Assembly (NCBI GenBank): GCA_028408365.1
Contig: JAOOLD010000007.1
Span: forward strand, 1 to 64,000
Origin: Bacteroidota bacterium
GTDB taxonomy: Bacteria > Bacteroidota > Bacteroidia > Flavobacteriales > BACL11
Direction: 5' to 3'
Length of the DNA stretch: 64,000 nt
Shown in pieces: positions 16,679-25,399 of the stretch. Both the position numbers and the translations under genes were made by a program. Under the pieces are notes generated by a model, which was not told where the DNA came from, ran no database searches, and saw only the letters and a program-made list of their open reading frames with translations. Every line of letters starts with the position of its first letter. Position 1 is the stretch's first letter.

Positions 16679-18505
16679 TTATAGTTTTTTTTGTCTTTGT
16701 TGAATCGTTTGAATTTTTTTTAGATAGTTATTATAGTCTGTTTTATTATTAGTTTCAAGCTTCAAACGAGCTAAATTTTCATATGCTAGAATATAATCAG
16801 GATCTAAGTTAATAGCTCGTGATAAATAATCTTCACTTAACTTGTAATTTTTCTCTATTAAATTAATGTATCCTAAGTTTAAATATGGTTCTTTAGAATT
16901 AGGATTTAAAGAAATTATTTCATAAAATATTTTTTTGGCCTTGTTTATATTATTGGACTTGATATAGTAAGTTCCCAATTTATTCATATGCTTTAAATCG
17001 TTGGGATTAAGTTGACAAGAGAAATTCATTTGCCTGACAGCATCATTCCACATTTCAAAATTTTCATAGGAGTATGCAATCCTTGAAAAGGAATTAGGTC
17101 CTAAATCACTAAAATTATCAATAATATCATACTGCATATCTAGATTAACAATCATTCTATAATCTTCTGATAAAAAATAATAATCAATAAAAACATCCAT
17201 ACATTTTTTGATATTGCATTTATCTAGGTAGAAAAATGCACTATCTAAATATGATTCAATTTGCTCAAATGACTCATATCTTTTTAAATATGCTTTTGCT
17301 TTAGATAAATTAGTTGGATTAGAATTATTAATTGCAAAAAGACCTAAGAAGTTTCCAAATTCCTTTTTCTTCATTTCTTTTGGAACTGAAATTTTGTGAT
17401 CAGTAATGCTAACATGTGGAATGTCGATTGAACTTGAATTAGGCATATGACAAGAAGCACAATCATTTATATTTTTTTCTTCACTGCAAACACTATGACA
17501 ATTCATACACTTTGCATCAAAAAAAGCCGCATCAGTTTGTCTAACACTTTTATGCGGGTTATGACAAGTAATACATGTCATTTCTGAGTTTTTATAACAT
17601 TCGCTTAATTTAAATCTCTCAACATGAGAGGCCATGATAAATAAATCTTCATTTTCATATTTTGGTAAATAAACATCGATAAATTCGTTTAGTTTCTGAC
17701 CAGGCTTAAAATCATAAAAATCTTTATCATTATTTAAAACAGCAGTTCCTTGCAAATGGCATCTTTGACAAACATCGAATTGTAAATCAATTGGCAGTTT
17801 AGCAGGATTCACAATTGAATAATCAATTTCGAATGATGTGTCAACCATAATACCTTTTTGTATTCTTTTTACATGAGCTTCTCCAGGGCCATGACAATTT
17901 TCGCAATCAATTCCTTGTGGAATTTCATGAAACCTATTACTATTTGAATGATAATAATCTGCATGAGCATTATGACAACTCATGCACTCAGTACCAATCT
18001 CTCTATCGAATCTAGAATTATTACCATTTTCGAATCCAGGTGGTAAATCAAATATTTTATCTTGAGTGTAGAAAGTATATGGCATCTGATGAACATATCC
18101 ATTTTGTACAAATAAATGTGAATTGGTATGGTGTCCTGAGCCGATTATAAAATCAACTTTTTTGTCAATAAGATGAATTGTGTCATTTTCAAATAATCTA
18201 TACTCCTTTAACCAAAGACTATTATTTTTCCATGCGCCCATATATGATAAATTTTTATGAGGGTCATTTACCAATTTTGGAGTATCAATACTAGAATTCT
18301 CAGAAGTTGCATATCTAAATGATTGTCCCATTGCAGTTTGCATGTAAGATTCATAAATTTCATAGTGACATTGTTTACAGGTTTCCTTGCCAACATATGC
18401 AACAGTATCACTGTGATTAATATACTCTTTATATTTACTGATTTCAGGTCTAGTACAAGAAACTAGAGCAAATATCAAAATGACATTATATAGCTTGATG
18501 TACAT
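16679..18505 (-). CDS. Seven-haem c-type cytochrome lipoprotein with C-terminal TPRs
   Basis: This 608-residue lipoprotein (LVSCTRPE, Cys at about 17) carries seven CXXCH motifs: CKQCH (43-47), CMSCH, CENCH, CQRCH, CITCH, CMNCH and CASCH. This is similar to the cytochrome c554 / multihaem families. Residues from about 480 form three TPR units (NPNDLKHMNKLGTYYI; NPNSKEPYLNLGYIN; DPDYILAYENLA). It is probably an outer-membrane or periplasmic electron-transfer protein; the electron acceptor is not identifiable. It overlaps the upstream GNAT gene by 20 bases. Confidence 0.85.
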   Translation of the reverse strand: MYIKLYNVILIFALVSCTRPEISKYKEYINHSDTVAYVGKETCKQCHYEIYESYMQTAMGQSFRYATSENSSIDTPKLVNDPHKNLSYMGAWKNNSLWLKEYRLFENDTIHLIDKKVDFIIGSGHHTNSHLFVQNGYVHQMPYTFYTQDKIFDLPPGFENGNNSRFDREIGTECMSCHNAHADYYHSNSNRFHEIPQGIDCENCHGPGEAHVKRIQKGIMVDTSFEIDYSIVNPAKLPIDLQFDVCQRCHLQGTAVLNNDKDFYDFKPGQKLNEFIDVYLPKYENEDLFIMASHVERFKLSECYKNSEMTCITCHNPHKSVRQTDAAFFDAKCMNCHSVCSEEKNINDCASCHMPNSSSIDIPHVSITDHKISVPKEMKKKEFGNFLGLFAINNSNPTNLSKAKAYLKRYESFEQIESYLDSAFFYLDKCNIKKCMDVFIDYYFLSEDYRMIVNLDMQYDIIDNFSDLGPNSFSRIAYSYENFEMWNDAVRQMNFSCQLNPNDLKHMNKLGTYYIKSNNINKAKKIFYEIISLNPNSKEPYLNLGYINLIEKNYKLSEDYLSRAINLDPDYILAYENLARLKLETNNKTDYNNYLKKIQTIQQRQKKL

Positions 18506-18944
18506 ATTTATTTCCTGAAATATTTTTAAAATTGTTATTTACAAAGAGATTTATACTTGATTGATTGGATTTTTCAATCTCAGACTCTAAGTAGTTTATG
18601 TTTAAATAATTTTTACAAAATTCTAGAAGTAGTTTTAGAGATTTATCTCCTACTCCTTTTCCTCTGAACTTTTTCAAAACAATTATACCAACTTTTGCGA
18701 AAGAATTTTGAAACTGGTAATCATACAAATCAATTAATCCTGCTTTAATATTATTATACTCAATCACGAATCTTTGATTGTCATTATTCAAAATCATAAG
18801 TTTTGATTGTTTGACATAATTTAAAGCATCTTCAAAACTGAGCTCAGATTTGTTTATTCCATACTTCCAATTAGATTTATCATTTTCTATTTTTAGCATA
18901 AAATTTAAATCTTCGTGGTCTATTTCTCTTATTTTGACACTCAT
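18486..18944 (-). CDS. GNAT family N-acetyltransferase
   Basis: This 152-residue cytoplasmic protein has the GNAT acetyl-CoA loop in the form VGIIVLKKFRGKGVGDKSLKLL, followed by the C-terminal helix and strand with NQSSINLFVNNNF. Its substrate is unknown; the layout resembles RimJ/RimL-type or spermidine/amino-sugar acetyltransferases. Two bases separate it from dapF upstream, and it overlaps the cytochrome gene downstream, so it lies within a continuous minus-strand gene string. Confidence 0.85.
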   Translation of the reverse strand: MSVKIREIDHEDLNFMLKIENDKSNWKYGINKSELSFEDALNYVKQSKLMILNNDNQRFVIEYNNIKAGLIDLYDYQFQNSFAKVGIIVLKKFRGKGVGDKSLKLLLEFCKNYLNINYLESEIEKSNQSSINLFVNNNFKNISGNKYVHQAI

Positions 18945-18946
18945 AT

Positions 18947-19720
18947 TTAAAACTCAATCAAGCCATCAAAAATTTTGTTGATGTTACCTTTTAACCATAT
19001 TTCGTGAAAAGAATTACCGTCATTTTTAAAGGATATTGACAAGCTACCTCCATTAGTAGAAACAATGATCTTATCATCGCTGATTTTTTTCTTTTTAAAT
19101 ACATATAATGCAACAGCAACAGCACCTGTTCCACAAGAAAGTGTTTCATTCTCAACTCCTCTTTCAAAAGTCCTACATTTTATTATGTCATTATTAAAAC
19201 TTACAAAATTTACATTCACTCCGTTCATTTCTTCAAACTGGTTCCTAATTTTTTTTCCTTGCTCATATACATTAATTTCATCAACGTTTTCAACAATTTG
19301 AACAACGTGAGGCGAACCAGTGTCAAGGAAATTATATCCATTCTTTAAAACAATATCTTTAACATCATTCATTTTTAAGTAAATTTCGTTATCGACAACT
19401 TTAAATTTATGAACTCCATCAATTGCTAGAAAAGAATTAGTTTTTAGATTAATATCAAGTTGTAAAGCATAACTCACTAAACAGCGTCCTCCATTACCAC
19501 ACATGCTTGATTCATTTCCATCAGAATTAAAATAAATCATTTGAAAATCATAAGCTTTGTGCTTTCTAAGTAGTATTAAACCATCTGCTCCAATACCAAA
19601 TTTTCTATCACAAAGCTTTGATATCATTAAAACATTATCTTCACTAAACTCCTCTTTTCTATCGTCAATAATTATAAAATCGTTGCCATTACCCTCATAT
19701 TTAGTAAAATTAATTTTCAT
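18947..19720 (-). CDS. dapF: Diaminopimelate epimerase
   Basis: This 257-residue enzyme interconverts LL- and meso-diaminopimelate for lysine and peptidoglycan synthesis. Both catalytic cysteines are present: SSMCGNGGRC (C74) and ETLSCGTGA near residue 195. The N-terminus TKYEGNGNDFIIID is also characteristic. It is slightly short but within the normal range. It is divergent from the GAPDH gene and is probably the first gene of the string running through GNAT, the multihaem cytochrome, mltG and the mutase. Confidence 0.96.
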   Translation of the reverse strand: MKINFTKYEGNGNDFIIIDDRKEEFSEDNVLMISKLCDRKFGIGADGLILLRKHKAYDFQMIYFNSDGNESSMCGNGGRCLVSYALQLDINLKTNSFLAIDGVHKFKVVDNEIYLKMNDVKDIVLKNGYNFLDTGSPHVVQIVENVDEINVYEQGKKIRNQFEEMNGVNVNFVSFNNDIIKCRTFERGVENETLSCGTGAVAVALYVFKKKKISDDKIIVSTNGGSLSISFKNDGNSFHEIWLKGNINKIFDGLIEF

Positions 19721-19793
19721 TGCTTATTTGATATTACAATAATAGAAATATAAAAAAAAATAAAATTTGATAACGCCACTTATTTAACAATTT

Positions 19794-19801
19794 TAAATTT
19801 G
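19794..19801 (+). promoter_or_regulatory. -7 promoter element for the GAPDH gene
   Basis: TAAATTTG is a perfect TAnnTTTG match, 9 bases before the ATG at 19811. A TTTG upstream (19776-19779) is closer than the usual 17-23 base spacing, so the -33 element is uncertain. Confidence 0.45.
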
Positions 19802-19810
19802 CAATAAAAA

Positions 19811-21244
19811 ATGAAATCTTACGATTCCACACTAAAAAATTGGCTCAACAAAGAAAAAAACGGTGTTAGTCTATTAAAAACTGTCGCAAATTTAATGTAC
19901 GACAAAGGTGTTGAACTAGTTCTTTTCAGAAACCATCTTTTAGAAATAGGTATTTCAGAACTTATGAGTTTGTTCTCATATGCTAACAAGGTTGTCAATA
20001 GAGAAGTTGATGTTAAAATAACTAACGAAATTGCAAAAGAGATATCTTCAATTGATCTACCCCCCTCAAAAATTGACATTGGTCTATTGACAGCTCAATT
20101 TTCTGAATCTAACGAAACAGACCTTCGATTATTTCTAGAAAATAAGTTATCGAAAATCATGTCCAGTAATCTTGAGTTTTCTCCAAAGGATGTTGTTTTA
20201 TTTGGTTTTGGAAGGATCGGTAGATTAGTTGCTAGAGAATTAATTAAGCAAGCCGGTAAAGGTCAGCAGCTAAGGCTAAAGGGAATTGTTGTCAGAAATA
20301 TCTCAAATGAACAAATGATAAAAAGATGTGATTTATTCAGAAATGATTCTGTTCATGGTGCTTACAAAGCTGATATTGACTTAAACCTCAAGCAAAATTG
20401 TTTAACTGTAAATGGACAAAGAATATATTTCATTGAAGGCAAGAATCCAACAGAAATTAATTATAATGAGTATGGAATTAATGATGCTCTTCTTATTGAT
20501 AATTCTGGAGCATTTACAGATAAAGATTCTTTATCAAATCATCTAAAATCTATTGGAATATCTAAAGTGCTACTAACAGCACCTGGAAAAGGAATTCCAA
20601 ATATTGTTTACGGAATAAACTCTAAGGAGCTTGATATTGAAAATTCTAAAATTGTCTCAGCAGCCTCATGTACCACAAATTGTATCGCTCCCATACTTCA
20701 CGTTATTGAAAGTGAATATGGTATTAGCTCAGGACATCTTGAAACAGTTCATTCATACACAAATGATCAGAATCTGATTGACAATATGCATAAAAAACCC
20801 AGAAGAGGAAGGTCAGCTGCAATAAACATGGTTATAACAACAACTGGTGCTGGAAAAGCTGTTACCAGAGTTATTCCAAGCTTAGAAGGTAAACTTACTG
20901 CAAATGCAGTAAGAGTTCCAACTCCAAACGTTTCTCTTGCAATTTTAAAACTAAAGCTTAAAAAGAAAACATCTGTTAATGATATTAATAATACAATGAA
21001 AAAAGCAGCCCTCAAGGGCTCATTAGTAAATCAGATTAATTATCAAGTTGACCCAGATTTAGTCTCAACTGATATTATTGGAAATAATTGTTGTGCCGTT
21101 TTCGATAGTAGTGCCACGATAATTGATGAAAGTGAATTTAACACTGTTTTGTACACTTGGTATGATAATGAATTTGGATACACTAAACAAGTCATAAGAT
21201 TAGCTAAATTTATTTCTGGCGTTAGAAGATTAACTTATTACTAG
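19811..21244 (+). CDS. Glyceraldehyde-3-phosphate dehydrogenase, N-terminally extended form
   Basis: This 477-residue protein has an extra helical domain of about 130 residues before the Rossmann start (VVLFGFGRIGRLVARELIKQ). The catalytic loop SAASCTTNCIAP places the active Cys near residue 287. HSYTNDQNLIDN and WYDNEFGY are standard GAPDH motifs. It oxidises glyceraldehyde 3-phosphate with phosphate and NAD(P). The long form is known in Bacteroidota besides the usual 335-residue enzyme, and the role of the extension is unclear. It is divergent from dapF. Confidence 0.9.
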   Translation: MKSYDSTLKNWLNKEKNGVSLLKTVANLMYDKGVELVLFRNHLLEIGISELMSLFSYANKVVNREVDVKITNEIAKEISSIDLPPSKIDIGLLTAQFSESNETDLRLFLENKLSKIMSSNLEFSPKDVVLFGFGRIGRLVARELIKQAGKGQQLRLKGIVVRNISNEQMIKRCDLFRNDSVHGAYKADIDLNLKQNCLTVNGQRIYFIEGKNPTEINYNEYGINDALLIDNSGAFTDKDSLSNHLKSIGISKVLLTAPGKGIPNIVYGINSKELDIENSKIVSAASCTTNCIAPILHVIESEYGISSGHLETVHSYTNDQNLIDNMHKKPRRGRSAAINMVITTTGAGKAVTRVIPSLEGKLTANAVRVPTPNVSLAILKLKLKKKTSVNDINNTMKKAALKGSLVNQINYQVDPDLVSTDIIGNNCCAVFDSSATIIDESEFNTVLYTWYDNEFGYTKQVIRLAKFISGVRRLTYY

Positions 21245-21245
21245 A

Positions 21246-21833
21246 ATGAGTAATCTTTCCATTGATAATTCTAAATATTTAAAATATAAGTTTTTTAACT
21301 CTCTTTTTCTTGGAATATCAGTAGGTAGTTATATAACAATCTATAGTCCTTTAGACATTAAGACTTTTTCAATAGGTGGGATTTTTTTGGCAATTGCCAT
21401 GATTATAATTGCTAAATACTATCATAAAATAATTAATATTAATTACTTTAAAAAAATTTCTCTTACTGCTGAATACTGCATATTAATATCACTTTTAATA
21501 CTATTGATATTCTCTTACAGCTATGCAATATCTCTAGCAATATATATTATTTACCAAATTACATTTAGTTTCGGCTCATATCTAGTAAGAACTGAAACAA
21601 TGCTTTTTAATGAAAAAAAGATTATATCAAAGCTAGATGTTATAAAACAACAAGGAACATTGATTGGCATGGGATTCTCTTTTTTATTTTACAAATCAAT
21701 TGAGAGATACTTTATGATTAACGACAATGAAACACAAGTCTATTACGTTCATTTTATTCTAGTAATTGTTCAAATAATTACAATTCTGTTTTTGTCTAAC
21801 TCATTTAAGATTAAAAGACATCAAAATCAATAG
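21246..21833 (+). CDS. Integral membrane protein of unknown function
   Basis: This 195-residue protein has about five to six predicted transmembrane helices (for example AEYCILISLLILLIFSYSYAI and FILVIVQIITILFLSN). I recognise no family. The layout could be half of a major-facilitator-like protein, but no diagnostic loop is visible. It starts 1 base after the GAPDH stop and is probably co-transcribed with it. Its 3' end overlaps the convergent paaE gene by 23 bases. Confidence 0.6.
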   Translation: MSNLSIDNSKYLKYKFFNSLFLGISVGSYITIYSPLDIKTFSIGGIFLAIAMIIIAKYYHKIININYFKKISLTAEYCILISLLILLIFSYSYAISLAIYIIYQITFSFGSYLVRTETMLFNEKKIISKLDVIKQQGTLIGMGFSFLFYKSIERYFMINDNETQVYYVHFILVIVQIITILFLSNSFKIKRHQNQ

Positions 21834-22860
21834 TAACATTCTTTGTTTTGTGATGAGATACACAAGCTAGAATATAACCTTCTTTAATTTCTGATTCCGA
21901 AAGAGAAAAATTCTTACTCATTTCAACTTCTCCAGAAATTAGCTTTGCTTTACATGTTGAGCAAACTGCACCCTTGCAAGAATATGGAGCATCCAGATCA
22001 TTCTTCAAAGCAATGTCTAAAACTGACTCTTTGTTATTGTGTTCAGTTATTTCATATTCTTCATCATCAATAATAAATGTGTAATTACAGGAAAGATTTT
22101 CAACGTTTGATACTTCAGGGTCAACATCAGATGATGAGAATCTTTCAAAGATAATTTTGTCTTTCGTAATATCTTTTTGAATCAGAAAATTATTTAAATT
22201 GTCAATCATATTACCTGGTCCACATATAAGAAAGTTATCAGAGTTAAGCAGTTCTTTTTTGTTAGCAAAAATTTCTGATAGATTATTTTCATCTATGTTT
22301 CCAAAAAAATGCTCTTCAATGTTTAAGTCTGAGTAAAACTTAATGATTTGTAATCTGCTACTGTATTTTTCTTTTAAAGCAACAAGCTCTTCCACAAACA
22401 TTTCAGATTCTGGCGATCTATTACCATAGATTAGCGTGAAAGTGGAATCTTCTTTAGTATGAAGTGTGTCTTTTAAAATTGATAAAATTGGAGTAATTCC
22501 AGAGCCTGCACATAAGCCTAAAGATTGATTTTTTATAGACGAATTAATTTGAAAAGAACCGTTTGGTGGCATAACATCAACTGTATCTCCAACTTTTATT
22601 ATTTCATTTAACCAAGTTGACATTTTTCCGTTTTTGACTTTTTTAACACCTATTGATAGCTTGTTCTCATGCATGGAACTGCAAATAGAATATGCCCTTC
22701 TTATACTTTCGTTTTTAATCACAGATTCAATAGTTATGTATTGACCTGATTTGTAACTAAACATTTGAGTTAAATTTTCTGGTATATCAAAAGAAATCTC
22801 AACAGCTTCGTCAGTCAGTTTCTTAATATCAGAGATTTTTATTGAATAGAATTTTGCCAT
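21811..22860 (-). CDS. paaE: Phenylacetyl-CoA epoxidase reductase subunit PaaE
   Basis: This 349-residue protein has the FAD-binding reductase domain (RRAYSICS), the NAD-binding domain (LGLCAGSGITPILSIL ... NFLICGPGNMI) and a C-terminal plant-type 2Fe-2S domain (APYSCKGAVCSTCKAKL, last Cys in ILACVSHH). It passes electrons from NADPH to the PaaAC di-iron oxygenase. Unlike the usual contiguous paaABCDE arrangement, it is divergent from paaA across 94 bases. A perfect TATTTTTG promoter element lies just upstream. Confidence 0.93.
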   Translation of the reverse strand: MAKFYSIKISDIKKLTDEAVEISFDIPENLTQMFSYKSGQYITIESVIKNESIRRAYSICSSMHENKLSIGVKKVKNGKMSTWLNEIIKVGDTVDVMPPNGSFQINSSIKNQSLGLCAGSGITPILSILKDTLHTKEDSTFTLIYGNRSPESEMFVEELVALKEKYSSRLQIIKFYSDLNIEEHFFGNIDENNLSEIFANKKELLNSDNFLICGPGNMIDNLNNFLIQKDITKDKIIFERFSSSDVDPEVSNVENLSCNYTFIIDDEEYEITEHNNKESVLDIALKNDLDAPYSCKGAVCSTCKAKLISGEVEMSKNFSLSESEIKEGYILACVSHHKTKNVTIDFDVF

Positions 22861-22870
22861 AAATATTATG

Positions 22871-22878
22871 CAAAAATA
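22871..22878 (-). promoter_or_regulatory. -7 promoter element for paaE
   Basis: On the minus strand this reads TATTTTTG, a perfect TAnnTTTG match 10 bases upstream of the paaE ATG. A TTG on the same strand (22903-22905) lies 24 bases upstream, marginally beyond the usual spacing. Confidence 0.5.
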
Positions 22879-22933
22879 TTAATAATTATTTTTACAGGAT
22901 AACAATCTTGTATTTTTTAAAATAAAAATTATT

Positions 22934-22941
22934 TAATTTTG
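22934..22941 (+). promoter_or_regulatory. -7 promoter element for the paaABCDGHIJYZ operon
   Basis: TAATTTTG is a perfect TAnnTTTG match, 13 bases upstream of the paaA ATG. A TTG at 22908-22910 gives a 23-base spacer. It is back-to-back with the paaE promoter, and the two -33 regions nearly touch. Confidence 0.55.
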
Positions 22942-22954
22942 TAAAAAAAAAAAA

Positions 22955-23881
22955 ATGCCAAATTCAATTTTTGAAGATAAAATAAACAAAGACTTAAAAA
23001 TCGAGCCGAGAGATGAAATGCCAGATGGATACAGAAGTCATCTCATCAGACAAATGTCTCAACATGCTCATTCTGAAATCATTGGAATGCAACCTGAAGG
23101 AAACTGGATAACACGAGCACCATCCCTTAGATCAAAAATGATATTGCTTGCAAAAGTGCAAGATGAAGCAGGTCACGGTCTTTATCTTTACTCAGCATGT
23201 GAAACACTTGGAATTACTAGAAAACAGATGATAGAGGAACTTCAAACTGGTAAAGCAAAATATTCTTCAATTTTTAACTATCCAACATTAACTTGGGCTG
23301 ATATAGGTGCAATTGGTTGGTTAGTTGACGGAGCTGCTATCGTTAATCAAGTATCTCTTCAGAAAACATCATATGGACCCTACTCTAGAGCGATGATTAA
23401 AATCTGTAAGGAAGAAAGTTTTCATCAAAGACAAGGGTATGAAATTATTTGTACTCTAGCAAAGGGCACAGACGAACAAAAACAGATGGCTCAAGATGCT
23501 CTTAACAGATGGTGGTGGCCATCAATAATGATGTTTGGCCCTCATGACAAAGACTCTAACAGATCTGAAAAAGCTCTCAATTGGAAAATTAAGAGAGAAT
23601 CTAATGACAGTTTAAGACAGAGTTTCATAGATAAAACTGTTCCTCAAGCTGAATTAATTGGACTAAAAGTTCCTGATGACAAGCTAATATGGAATGAAAA
23701 AACAAATCATTATGACTTTGGTGATATTGATTGGGAAGAATTTTGGAATGTTGTTAATGGTAAGGGATTATGTAATAAAGAAAGAATTGAACACCATAAA
23801 AAAGCTCATAATGAAGGAGAATGGGTAAGAAAAGCAGCTGTTGCTTATTCTGAAAAAAAATTGAATAAAAAGGTAGCGTAA
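22955..23881 (+). CDS. paaA: Phenylacetyl-CoA 1,2-epoxidase catalytic subunit PaaA
   Basis: This 308-residue protein is the normal length for the catalytic di-iron subunit. Ligand-type motifs are visible: [13 protein letters not shown] in the first half and [13 protein letters not shown] in the second. With PaaC it binds phenylacetyl-CoA and inserts one oxygen to give the ring 1,2-epoxide. The start is placed at the ATG after a poly-A tract, with a TAATTTTG element 13 bases upstream. It is the first gene of a 12-gene plus-strand operon; paaB overlaps by 1 base. Confidence 0.97.
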   Translation: MPNSIFEDKINKDLKIEPRDEMPDGYRSHLIRQMSQHAHSEIIGMQPEGNWITRAPSLRSKMILLAKVQDEAGHGLYLYSACETLGITRKQMIEELQTGKAKYSSIFNYPTLTWADIGAIGWLVDGAAIVNQVSLQKTSYGPYSRAMIKICKEESFHQRQGYEIICTLAKGTDEQKQMAQDALNRWWWPSIMMFGPHDKDSNRSEKALNWKIKRESNDSLRQSFIDKTVPQAELIGLKVPDDKLIWNEKTNHYDFGDIDWEEFWNVVNGKGLCNKERIEHHKKAHNEGEWVRKAAVAYSEKKLNKKVA

Positions 23882-24165
23882 TGAGTAACCATTTGATTCT
23901 CTGGGAGGTTTTTATTCAAAGTAAAGTGAACTTACCTTACAAGCATGTTGGTAATGTTCATGCCTCAGACTCAGAGATGGCTTTACAAAATGCCAGAGAC
24001 TTATATACTAGAAGAAATGAGGGTACAAGTATTTGGGTTGTAGAGTCTAAAAATATAATTGCCTCAAACCCTGATGAATCAGAGTCATTCTTTGATCCTG
24101 CTAATGATAAAATTTATAGGCACCCTACCTTCTATGATCTTCCTGATGGAGTAAAACATATTTAA
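23881..24165 (+). CDS. paaB: Phenylacetyl-CoA epoxidase subunit PaaB
   Basis: This 94-residue small subunit has the typical start LILWEVFIQSKVNLPYKHVG and the HASDSEMALQNARDLYTRR segment. PaaB bridges PaaAC units and is needed for reaction with PaaE. The length is normal. Its ATG overlaps the paaA stop, and paaC follows after 1 base. Confidence 0.96.
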   Translation: MSNHLILWEVFIQSKVNLPYKHVGNVHASDSEMALQNARDLYTRRNEGTSIWVVESKNIIASNPDESESFFDPANDKIYRHPTFYDLPDGVKHI

Positions 24166-24166
24166 T

Positions 24167-24925
24167 TTGAATTTTAGTACTGATTTCGAGAAATATATTG
24201 CTCGCCTGGCAGACAGCAATTTGATTATGGGGCAGAGACTTTCTGAACTTTGTAGCAAAGGCCCGTATTTAGAGGAAGATATCGCAATTTCTAACATCGC
24301 ATTAGACTACTTGGGTCAAGCTAATATGCTTTATGAGCTTCTCAAAAAAGCTGGAAATGGCAAGTATAGTGTTGATGATTATGTATTTCACAGAAATGAA
24401 AGAAATTATTACAATCTATTACTAGTTGAACAAGATAATGGACATTTTGGAAAAACTATGGCGAAGATTTTTTTGTACTCAACCTATCAAAAGATTCTTT
24501 ACTCCCAACTTTCAAAATCAACTAACGATGACATTAAAGCAATTGCTTTAAAGTCTATTAAAGAAGTAAATTATCACTTTAAACACTCAAGAGCATGGGT
24601 ACTAAGACTTGGGGATGGAACTAAAGAAAGTAAAGTAAAAATTCAAGAATCAATAGATGAATTATGGAGATTCACTGGTGAGATTTTTGAGAGTGATTAT
24701 GTAGAAAATAATTTGATTTCTGAAAATATTATTACAGCATCAAACACCTATTACGATGAATGGTCAAAAATCGTTAAAGATACTCTACTAGAGGCATTAC
24801 TTACAGAGCCAGAGAATGTTGTAATGCTGACCGGTGGAAAAAAAGGCTTACACACAGAAAAGCTTGGATTCATGCTCGCTGAAATGCAATATTTACCAAG
24901 AACATACCCCAACGCCAAATGGTAA
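24167..24925 (+). CDS. paaC: Phenylacetyl-CoA epoxidase structural subunit PaaC
   Basis: This 252-residue ferritin-like subunit of the epoxidase starts with a TTG codon just after the paaB stop. Typical stretches are LADSNLIMGQRLSELCSKGPYLEEDIA, LDYLGQANMLY and KEVNYHFKHSRAWVLRLGDGT. PaaC is the structural partner of PaaA and does not carry the working di-iron site. The 3' end overlaps paaD by 7 bases. Confidence 0.95.
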   Translation: MNFSTDFEKYIARLADSNLIMGQRLSELCSKGPYLEEDIAISNIALDYLGQANMLYELLKKAGNGKYSVDDYVFHRNERNYYNLLLVEQDNGHFGKTMAKIFLYSTYQKILYSQLSKSTNDDIKAIALKSIKEVNYHFKHSRAWVLRLGDGTKESKVKIQESIDELWRFTGEIFESDYVENNLISENIITASNTYYDEWSKIVKDTLLEALLTEPENVVMLTGGKKGLHTEKLGFMLAEMQYLPRTYPNAKW

Positions 24926-25362
24926 CCAAAGAAGCTATTTGGAATTTACTTTCTGAAATTCCTGATCCTGAAATACCTGCAATATCAATTGTGGAACTAG
25001 GAGTTGTTAGGAAAGTTGATATCGTTGATAACAAATATCTTGTTAGTATAACTCCTACTTACAGTGGTTGCCCTGCTTTAAATAGAATGGAGGATGACAT
25101 CAAAAAAGAACTTTCCAAGCATGATATTGATTTTGAAATAAAAACACAATTATATCCACCATGGACAACTGACTGGATGTCTCAAGAGACAAAAGACAAA
25201 CTGGAAAATTTTGGTATCTCTCCCCCTACTAAAATAGTAAAATGTCCTCAGTGCAAAAGTTCTGATGTTGAACTAATAAGTTTTTTTGCTTCGACTGCTT
25301 GCAAATCCATGTATAAATGCAACTCATGCTTAGAGCCGTTTGACCACTTTAAATGTATCTAA
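24919..25362 (+). CDS. paaD: PaaD, DUF59-type assembly factor for phenylacetyl-CoA epoxidase
   Basis: This 147-residue protein has an N-terminal MIP18/DUF59 domain (IPDPEIPAISIVELGVVRKV; TPTYSGCPALN) and a C-terminal zinc-ribbon-like cysteine set (CPQCKSSD ... YKCNSC ... FKCI). PaaD is thought to mature the Fe or Fe-S centres of the epoxidase. It lies in the expected place after paaC. The real start of paaG lies 37 bases after this gene, although the ORF track extends paaG into it. Confidence 0.94.
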   Translation: MVTKEAIWNLLSEIPDPEIPAISIVELGVVRKVDIVDNKYLVSITPTYSGCPALNRMEDDIKKELSKHDIDFEIKTQLYPPWTTDWMSQETKDKLENFGISPPTKIVKCPQCKSSDVELISFFASTACKSMYKCNSCLEPFDHFKCI

Positions 25363-25399
25363 ACAGTTTTCTTTTTTTATTAAATTAGCAATAAAAAAT

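Noticed and set aside
25340-25399. Upstream start of paaG inside paaD
   Set aside because: The extra residues are unlike PaaG N-termini, and an in-frame TTG at 25400 gives the expected length.
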